Assembly (NCBI GenBank): GCA_030655715.1
Contig: JAUSPR010000209.1
Coordinates: 1-6,482 of the forward strand
Length of the DNA stretch: 6,482 nt
Reading direction: 5' to 3'
Source of the DNA: Thermoplasmata archaeon
GTDB lineage: Archaea; Thermoplasmatota; Thermoplasmata; SG8-5
Shown here: piece by piece, positions 1 through 4,749 of the stretch
Layout of the letters: the number at the start of each line of letters is the position of its first letter
How positions within the stretch are numbered: position 1 is the first letter of the stretch
Notes under the pieces: generated by a model
Databases searched by the model: none
Told to the model about the DNA's origin: nothing
Seen by the model: the letters and a program-made list of their open reading frames with translations, nothing else
Program-made: the position numbers and the translations under genes

Positions 1-34
1 TAAAAAAAAGGAAAAGGTGTGAACTTAGTTCACA
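1..34 (-). terminator. Hairpin plus U-tract terminator of the pilin-like gene
   Basis: Read on the minus strand, TGTGAAC (34-28) and GTTCACA (24-18) form a perfect 7-bp stem. The 3-nt loop is exactly the TAA stop codon of the pilin-like gene (27-25). The stem is followed by CC, four T, CC and eight T (down to position 2). Archaeal termination usually depends on the U-tract alone, so the T-runs support termination by themselves. The hairpin makes the site resemble a bacterial intrinsic terminator. Confidence 0.75.
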
Positions 35-519
35 TCAAATGGGGTTTGTTCGAAGTAGCCTTCAGTAGAGCTGAAGATGATTGAGTCGCCACTTGTTAGT
101 CCAGATGCTGAATAGACGAGGATGGCTGCACCTGCAGAAAATGTTGCGGTATCTGCATTTTCACCTCCCGAATATGTCCATGTAGCTGTCGCCCCGTCAT
201 AGGACGCAATGGGTATAGCTGCCTGGTAGACAATCGCGTTCGTTACAGTTCTGGGGGTCCCGTCTATCAACAGGGAAACGGTTGATCCGGTTACCAAAGC
301 ATTGTTTGGTGCACTCGAGACCAGTAGTGTGACCGCGGTAGTGTTCTTAGATTGCTGATTCAGGCCAAGTGGCGTCCTGAGTTCATTATTTGTGTCTATG
401 TTGATGACCATCACGTACAGCACAGCTGCCAGTACCACGGTGATGGCCACCATCAGGATTGTCGCTATTACCGGTGACACACCTTCTTCACTCTTTCTTG
501 TCTTCCATATCTTTTTCAT
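25..519 (-). CDS. Archaeal type IV pilin-like protein (class III signal peptide)
   Basis: This encodes a 164-residue secreted subunit of an archaeal type IV pilus-like surface filament. The first 13 residues are basic and polar (MKKIWKTRKSEEG). They are followed by VSPVIATILMVAITVVLAAV, the hallmark N-terminal helix of archaeal pilins (residues 14 to about 41). Cleavage by the archaeal prepilin peptidase is expected between G13 and V14. The exposed remainder is rich in Ser, Thr, Ala and Gly, has no cysteine, and looks like a small beta-rich head domain with no recognised adhesin motif. I chose the ATG at 519 over the upstream ATG at 561 because GGAGGA (531-526) lies 7 nt before it and because it gives a normal-length signal peptide. 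The longer form would place 14 residues across the ribosome binding site. No assembly ATPase or membrane platform gene is nearby, so this subunit probably uses a machine encoded elsewhere. The family call is firm; the specific filament is unknown. Confidence 0.88.
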   Translation of the reverse strand: MKKIWKTRKSEEGVSPVIATILMVAITVVLAAVLYVMVINIDTNNELRTPLGLNQQSKNTTAVTLLVSSAPNNALVTGSTVSLLIDGTPRTVTNAIVYQAAIPIASYDGATATWTYSGGENADTATFSAGAAILVYSASGLTSGDSIIFSSTEGYFEQTPFDVN

Positions 520-525
520 GTTTTG

Positions 526-545
526 TCCTCCTGCGGTTTCCCGCA
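526..545 (-). promoter_or_regulatory. Leader hairpin with GAAA tetraloop abutting the Shine-Dalgarno of the pilin-like gene
   Basis: On the minus strand, TGCGG (545-541), GAAA (540-537) and CCGCA (536-532) form a perfect 5-bp stem capped by a GNRA tetraloop. The Shine-Dalgarno GGAGGA (531-526) begins at the very next base, and the ATG follows after 7 nt. The transcription start expected from the TATA box at 574-567 falls close to 545, so the hairpin may be the extreme 5' end of the message. A role in mRNA stability or ribosome access is inference. Confidence 0.55.
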
Positions 546-566
546 TGATAAGATTTGTCACGGCAG

Positions 567-574
567 CATATAAA
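567..574 (-). promoter_or_regulatory. TATA box of the pilin-like gene
   Basis: TTTATATG on the minus strand closely matches the archaeal TATA consensus. A start about 25 nt downstream would lie near 545, giving a leader of about 26 nt that contains the hairpin and the Shine-Dalgarno sequence. A second AT-rich stretch (585-577) just upstream is a weaker alternative. Confidence 0.6.
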
Positions 575-579
575 CCTAT

Positions 580-595
580 ATTTTACATGTAAAAT
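580..595. promoter_or_regulatory. 16-bp perfect palindrome, candidate operator
   Basis: ATTTTACATGTAAAAT is a perfect 16-bp palindrome. It lies immediately upstream of the TATA/BRE region of the pilin-like gene, in the gap shared with the divergent STAND gene. Size, symmetry and position fit a dimeric transcription factor site. The AT-rich setting raises the chance of coincidence, and no partner protein can be named. Confidence 0.5.
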
Positions 596-627
596 TTTTT
601 CCGACCATCGCCTCCTCTGCAGCCCAA

Positions 628-732
628 TGCCAACATACTGGATTCGAAGTGTTGGGGCACCAGGCCGACTGAAAAAAGTACGTGCCAATGTCCCGCAGGG
701 ACTTGGCATACAGGTTAAGGGACTTGGCATAC
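628..732. repeat. Cluster of TTGGCA/TGCCAA half-sites with a 15-bp direct repeat
   Basis: AGGGACTTGGCATAC occurs exactly twice (697-711 and 718-732), 21 bp apart start to start, about two helical turns. An inverted near-copy, TGCCAATGTCCC (683-694), pairs with the first repeat to give an 11-bp stem with one bulged T and a 3-nt spacer. A further TGCCAA lies at 628-633, itself part of an imperfect inverted repeat with TGTTGG at 650-655. The cluster ends about 17 bp before the candidate TATA box of the STAND gene, a position suited to an operator or activator array. Confidence 0.6.
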
Positions 733-749
733 CGAAAAAGAACCGGCAG

Positions 750-757
750 TTTTATTG
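750..757 (+). promoter_or_regulatory. Candidate TATA box of the winged-helix/STAND gene
   Basis: TTTTATTG is centred about 27 bp upstream of the ATG at 781. This is the spacing expected if transcription starts at or within a few bases of the start codon, giving a leaderless message. The absence of a Shine-Dalgarno sequence before that ATG supports this. The box is only a moderate match to consensus. Confidence 0.45.
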
Positions 758-780
758 CATCGCTCTCGAATCCTGAACCG

Positions 781-3087
781 ATGGCTCGGAAGAGGCTTTT
801 GACTGCGGAGGAAGCGGTTTTACTGCACCTGCTAGATTACTCCAGGTACTCCGAGGGGGACGCAGTTCCCATAGACATCACTCAGGCTGGAATTTCTTCA
901 GTTATAGGAGTCCGACGTAGCCACGTCTCCATTTCACTTGATGCGGCGAAGGCCAGGGAAACCGTGGAAGAGCATCTGTCCAGGGTCAAGGGCGAGAAAA
1001 GAAAGCGGAAATGCTACTTTCTCACAGCCGGTGGAAAGGACCAGGCCAGGGAAATTCAGGAACGGGTCGGCTCATCCCAAGTAGCAGGAAAATTACCTGA
1101 TGGCTCGGATTTTGCAGGCGCCCTTTCTGAAATGTTGAAATTGCTGGATGGGGCCAGGCTTCCCAGGGCCGCGCTTCTTGTTTCGGAAGGCATCATAAAA
1201 CTACCTGAAATATCGCGCACCCAGGTTGACACTTCAGCCAATCAAATTCCAAAGGTCGAGAACTTTGTTGGTCGCGCAGAGGAACTGTCCAAACTGGAGG
1301 ACCTGTTTTCCGGTAAAATTAAATTACTGGCTCTCACAGGAATGCCCGGAATTGGAAAAACATCTCTTATGTCTTTTGCCGCGGCCAGGTTCCAGGGCAA
1401 GGTCTTTTGGTACAATATCACCGAATGGAGCAGTCCACGAAATATATCGGCCCATCTTGCAGATTTCCTTGACCGGATGGAATTCAGCAGGCTCAGGAGA
1501 TACCTGGATGCCCATGAGATACCGGACCTCGGGGATGTTCGTGACATACTGACGTCATTGCCGTTCCATGTCATTCTGATTTTCGATGATTGCCACAAAT
1601 CCAGCGGTGCAATGAAACAGTTCACCAAGATGCTTGCTTCAGTCTGCCAGGACTCGCCCAATCTTGGGATTGGCCTTGTGAGCCGACAGGTTCCGGATGT
1701 TCTGGACATACGCCAGATGCTTGACAGTTCCCAGTCGGTCAATATCTGCCTTGAACCGTTGGATGATGAATCGAGTGTCGCGCTTTTACTCGGGCGAGGT
1801 CTTGCAGAGCCAGATGCAAAGATAATCGCGAAACGCGGTGCTGGACACCCGCTTTATCTCATGCTTGCGAGCGATTCAGGGGATAAAACAGGCCCTGAGA
1901 ATGTCGAGGACATGCTGGCCAGGGAAATTGCCAGCACGCTATCTGATGCAGAGAATGAAATGCTCTCTCAGTTGTCCGTATTCAGAGAAGCGGTGACATC
2001 CGACGCCCTGGTCGAGACCCAGGAGGACATAGAACTTCTTGAGGAACTCGAAAACAGGTCTATCCTGTCCAACCTGGATGGATGGCTAATGCACGGTCTT
2101 CTCAAAGATTATTATTATGCCAGGCAGGCACCGAAGGACAGGGAGAGCAGGCATGAAAAGGCCGCGGAGTTCTACAATCTATATTCTCCTGGATTGGACG
2201 GTCAAGTGGAGTGCCTCCATCATCTGTTCGAGGCAAGGGATTTTGATTCCGCTGTTAACGGCCTCATCTCGCGTGGGAGCAACCTGCTAGGCCATGGATA
2301 TGTCGATGAGGTCTTGAGAATGTGCGCACTAATTCCTGCGAACTGGCAAAATCCTGACGACCAATTCGGCATAGAATTTCTGAAGGCATCGGCCCATGAC
2401 CTTACAGGAAACTGGTCTGATGCTTCTGCCTCTTATGAGAAATGCCTTTCCATTGCCAGGGAGTTGGACGATACCGAAAGGCAAGCGGAGACCTTGAGAC
2501 GGCTGGGTGCAATCCAGTACAGGAAAGGGAACCTTCAAGATGCAAAGTCCATTTTCGAACAAGCTCTCGGAATGGTACAATCAAAAGACCTGCAAGCAGA
2601 ACTTCAGGGCAGCCTGGGCGTGGCCCTGTGGAAGCTGGGTGATGCCAGCGCGGCCAGGAAGGCTCACGAGATAGATCTTGAGTTATCAGAAACAGGGAAA
2701 AATTCCAGAGGTATTTCCAGGGCCCTGAACAATCTCGGAATATTAGATTGGCAGGCCGACGATTCCACGACCGCTCTGGAAAGGTATGCCACTGCCCTGA
2801 AATATGCCGAAAAGATTCCTGACAATAGACTGATAGCCATACTTTACAGCAATATGGGTGATGTACACAGAACAACTGGCAAATCTCAGGAGGCAAAACG
2901 ATACTACGAACGCTGCCTGGAACTGGCAGAGGACCTGAAATTCAACTGGCAGGTGGCAGAAGCCTACAGAGGCCTTGCTCAGGTGATGCCGGAGAAACGA
3001 GCCGATTACCTTTCAAGAGCGCTGGCCATATTCGAAAGGCTTGGCGCGGATGACGATGCGAAAACCGTAAGAGAGATGATTGTATGA
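781..3087 (+). CDS. Winged-helix / STAND (NB-ARC-like) NTPase / TPR protein
   Basis: This 768-residue multidomain protein is probably a cytoplasmic signal-sensing ATPase or transcription regulator. Residues 1 to about 95 look like a MarR-type winged helix, with the recognition-helix region AGISSVIGVRRSHVSISL and a basic wing ending in YFLTAGG. The NTPase starts at FVGR (162-165). It carries Walker A GMPGIGKT (187-194, Lys193), Walker B VILIFDD (264-270), a VSR sensor motif (300-302) and GHPL (355-358, the GLPL motif of NB-ARC proteins). These mark a STAND NTPase. After a second helical or winged-helix region come about six TPR-like repeats from about residue 525 to the end, the usual ligand- or partner-sensing part. 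I chose the ATG at 781 because a leaderless promoter fits it. The GTG at 682 would translate the DNA repeats into a repetitive RDLAYR peptide and has no ribosome site. The gene overlaps the next by 4 bp. Family resemblance is strong; the ligand and target are unknown. Confidence 0.88.
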   Translation: MARKRLLTAEEAVLLHLLDYSRYSEGDAVPIDITQAGISSVIGVRRSHVSISLDAAKARETVEEHLSRVKGEKRKRKCYFLTAGGKDQAREIQERVGSSQVAGKLPDGSDFAGALSEMLKLLDGARLPRAALLVSEGIIKLPEISRTQVDTSANQIPKVENFVGRAEELSKLEDLFSGKIKLLALTGMPGIGKTSLMSFAAARFQGKVFWYNITEWSSPRNISAHLADFLDRMEFSRLRRYLDAHEIPDLGDVRDILTSLPFHVILIFDDCHKSSGAMKQFTKMLASVCQDSPNLGIGLVSRQVPDVLDIRQMLDSSQSVNICLEPLDDESSVALLLGRGLAEPDAKIIAKRGAGHPLYLMLASDSGDKTGPENVEDMLAREIASTLSDAENEMLSQLSVFREAVTSDALVETQEDIELLEELENRSILSNLDGWLMHGLLKDYYYARQAPKDRESRHEKAAEFYNLYSPGLDGQVECLHHLFEARDFDSAVNGLISRGSNLLGHGYVDEVLRMCALIPANWQNPDDQFGIEFLKASAHDLTGNWSDASASYEKCLSIARELDDTERQAETLRRLGAIQYRKGNLQDAKSIFEQALGMVQSKDLQAELQGSLGVALWKLGDASAARKAHEIDLELSETGKNSRGISRALNNLGILDWQADDSTTALERYATALKYAEKIPDNRLIAILYSNMGDVHRTTGKSQEAKRYYERCLELAEDLKFNWQVAEAYRGLAQVMPEKRADYLSRALAIFERLGADDDAKTVREMIV

Positions 3088-3806
3088 CCAAAAATATGTT
3101 ATTCGAGGAACTGACAAGCAAGGAAGTGGGAGAGAAAATTGGCCCCAAATCCGTAGCCATACTGCCAATTGGCGCGGTGGAGGAACACGGGCCGCATTTG
3201 CCGCTCTCGACGGACAGCCTGCAACCGGAATACGTGGCAATCGAGGTGGCCAAGAAGCTGGGAAATGCCTATGTACTGCCGATAATGAAATACGGTCAGT
3301 GCTCCAGTACGGCCAACTTTCCCGGGACTATTTCACTGAGATTTGAAACGCTGGCCATGATTGCAGAGGATATAATCTGCGAGCTTTACAGGACCGGGTT
3401 CAGGAATATCGTCGTACTCTCTGGCCATGCAGGAAGATTGCACATGTCCGCGCTCAAGCATGCCGCTGAAAAGGCTCTGGTGAAGCATGACATGAAATTG
3501 ATGGTTCTATCGGATTATGACATTGCCTATGCCATGAAAGAAATTGAAATTCCTGAGAACGACGGGCATGCTGGCATGATAGAGACCTCCAGGGTCATGG
3601 CGATACGTCCGGATTTAGTGAAAGGAACCGCAGGGCCATGCCATCCTGGTTTTCCCAAGTACCGAATAATGCGCGATGCGCAGAAATATTTCCCTGACGG
3701 AGTGATGGGCGACCCCCAGCTGGCCAACAAGGAATTCGGGGAAAAGGCCAACAAGATTATTATTGACGAGCTGACAGATATTGTCAGAAAAATGGTCGAG
3801 GAATGA
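3084..3806 (+). CDS. Creatininase-family metal-dependent amidohydrolase
   Basis: This 240-residue protein is of typical length for the creatininase family of binuclear metal hydrolases, which cleave cyclic or linear amides. The metal-site motif GAVEEHGPHLPLSTD (30-44) supplies Glu33, His35 and Asp44. His115 lies in SGHAGR, and Glu167 lies in HAGMIETS. These correspond to Glu34, His36, Asp45, His120 and Glu122-region ligands of creatininase, although the exact last ligand needs an alignment. The usual NGHGGN motif is changed to SGHAGR, so the substrate may differ. The family also includes ArfB, which opens a purine ring in archaeal riboflavin and F420 biosynthesis, and MftE, a peptidase. The HGPHLP and HAG-ETS motifs look closer to the general creatininase group than to ArfB as I remember it. 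The start codon overlaps the stop of the STAND gene (ATGA), implying translational coupling. The substrate cannot be assigned. Confidence 0.88.
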   Translation: MTKNMLFEELTSKEVGEKIGPKSVAILPIGAVEEHGPHLPLSTDSLQPEYVAIEVAKKLGNAYVLPIMKYGQCSSTANFPGTISLRFETLAMIAEDIICELYRTGFRNIVVLSGHAGRLHMSALKHAAEKALVKHDMKLMVLSDYDIAYAMKEIEIPENDGHAGMIETSRVMAIRPDLVKGTAGPCHPGFPKYRIMRDAQKYFPDGVMGDPQLANKEFGEKANKIIIDELTDIVRKMVEE

Positions 3807-3847
3807 CCAAGCCATTATTACCAATCAAACGTTACCTGGCAAGGAAA

Positions 3848-3851
3848 GGAG
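3848..3851 (+). promoter_or_regulatory. Shine-Dalgarno of the zinc-ribbon/LURP-one gene
   Basis: GGAG within AAGGAAAGGAGA lies 10 nt before the ATG at 3862 and fixes that start. Unlike the STAND gene, this gene relies on a ribosome binding site, which fits an internal position in a polycistronic message. Confidence 0.6.
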
Positions 3852-3861
3852 AACCTGAAAA

Positions 3862-4611
3862 ATGAGCTATTGTCCCAAGTGTGGCGGCAAGATGGAATAT
3901 ATCGAGCAGTACAGGCAATGCTATTGCCAGAACTGCAAGCAATATGCGTCGGTTGACACGTACGCGCCCCCGCCCCAGGTTCCACAACCACGCCCGCCAA
4001 CCCCGGGACAGTACGGCACGCCGCCCGCAGTCCACATAGCCCCGATATGGACACAGAACTTCTACCGAATACGGAAGAAAGTCCTCACGCTCTGGAACAA
4101 ATACTGGATAGAGGACCAGCAAGGCAATATACTCGGTTTTAGTAAAATGAAAATGTTCAAATTGAAGGAGGACATCCGAATTTACACTGACGAGAGCATG
4201 ACCAATGAGCTTTTCTCTATCCAGCAGCAGCAGATACTCGATATCTGGGGCACATTCGCGGTCATGGACACGCAGGACTGTATTCTCGGATACATAAAAA
4301 GAAAGGCGCTGGCCTCGTCATTCGTCAGGGATGAATATGAAGTTTATGACGGTTATAATCGACTCATTGGCGGAATATACGAAGAGACAGGCCGAGGCCT
4401 TGTGAGGAAGTACGTGCCCCTGGGCGGGCTGGTACCCCAACAGATGACAATGTCTCTTAACGGCCAGACAGTGGCAACAATCAACCAGCAATTCAAAATA
4501 ATCGGCGATACCTGGGAACTGAACTGCGTGGCTGTTCCTCCGTACCTGGACAGGCGGGTGCTGTTGGCCTGTTTGCTGATGATGGGCATGATCGAACGGA
4601 GCCGGAAATGA
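3862..4611 (+). CDS. Zinc ribbon plus LURP-one/Tubby-like domain protein
   Basis: This 249-residue protein has three visible parts. Residues 1-28 form a zinc ribbon with CPKC (4-7) and CQNC (22-25), and an extra Cys20. Residues 35-55 are a proline-rich linker (APPPQVPQPRPPTPG). Residues from about 65 to the end are strand-rich, with repeated patterns such as YWIEDQQGNILGFSK, YEVYDGYNRLIGGI and a final hydrophobic helix after LDRR (LLACLLMMGMI). This pattern matches the LURP-one-related/phospholipid scramblase-like Tubby C-terminal fold, in which a beta barrel wraps a central hydrophobic helix. The final helix is therefore more likely the barrel core than a membrane anchor. Known relatives bind lipids or have unknown roles. 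The gene starts 55 bp after the creatininase gene on the same strand, so co-transcription is plausible. A weak AT stretch at 3815-3820 could be a separate promoter. The biochemical role is unknown. Confidence 0.78.
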   Translation: MSYCPKCGGKMEYIEQYRQCYCQNCKQYASVDTYAPPPQVPQPRPPTPGQYGTPPAVHIAPIWTQNFYRIRKKVLTLWNKYWIEDQQGNILGFSKMKMFKLKEDIRIYTDESMTNELFSIQQQQILDIWGTFAVMDTQDCILGYIKRKALASSFVRDEYEVYDGYNRLIGGIYEETGRGLVRKYVPLGGLVPQQMTMSLNGQTVATINQQFKIIGDTWELNCVAVPPYLDRRVLLACLLMMGMIERSRK

Positions 4612-4749
4612 TTGCATAAATGAGCATATCGATTGACAAAAATTACTTATTTAATTTCCAAAGTTTGGATTACTTCGTGTATCCCTTGATGTTTCTCCAT
4701 TTCTCCATTTTGGGGTTTTTTGACGCATCTGAATTAGGAACACTTCTTT
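4612..4749. other. Convergent intergenic gap, probably containing the left end of an insertion sequence
   Basis: No gene is visible in these 138 bases between the zinc-ribbon gene and the transposase gene. The stretch is AT-rich like the transposase gene. It contains an interrupted palindrome TCCAAAGTTTGGA (4657-4669), a short tandem TTTCTCCAT-like duplication around 4691-4709, and a T-run on the plus strand (4708-4721). The border between host DNA and mobile element must lie somewhere here but cannot be fixed without the other end. Confidence 0.5.
4708..4721 (+). terminator. Possible U-tract terminator for the STAND-hydrolase-zinc ribbon unit
   Basis: TTTTGGGGTTTTTT on the plus strand, about 100 bases after the stop of the zinc-ribbon gene, is the best T-rich tract downstream of the unit. 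Archaeal RNA polymerase terminates at such tracts, but the four G residues and the distance make this only a candidate. Confidence 0.3.

Noticed and set aside
636..655. tRNA T-arm-like GGATTCGA stretch
   Set aside because: No acceptor, D or anticodon arms can be drawn around it on either strand, and the flanking pairing is only an imperfect inverted repeat.
697..732. Two-copy direct repeat as the start of a CRISPR array
   Set aside because: The repeat is only 15 bp with a 6-bp spacer and two copies, far below CRISPR repeat and spacer sizes. An operator fits better.
392..776. Short plus-strand frames at 392-592 and 555-776 and a minus-strand frame at 488-730
   Set aside because: They overlap the pilin gene or its control region, lack ribosome sites and motifs, and have unnatural composition.
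1242..2896. Long open frames on the minus strand at 1242-1742 and 2402-2896
   Set aside because: They lie inside the STAND gene, are rich in Arg, Ser, Trp and Pro with no recognisable motif, and have no promoter or ribosome site. They are complementary-strand shadows.
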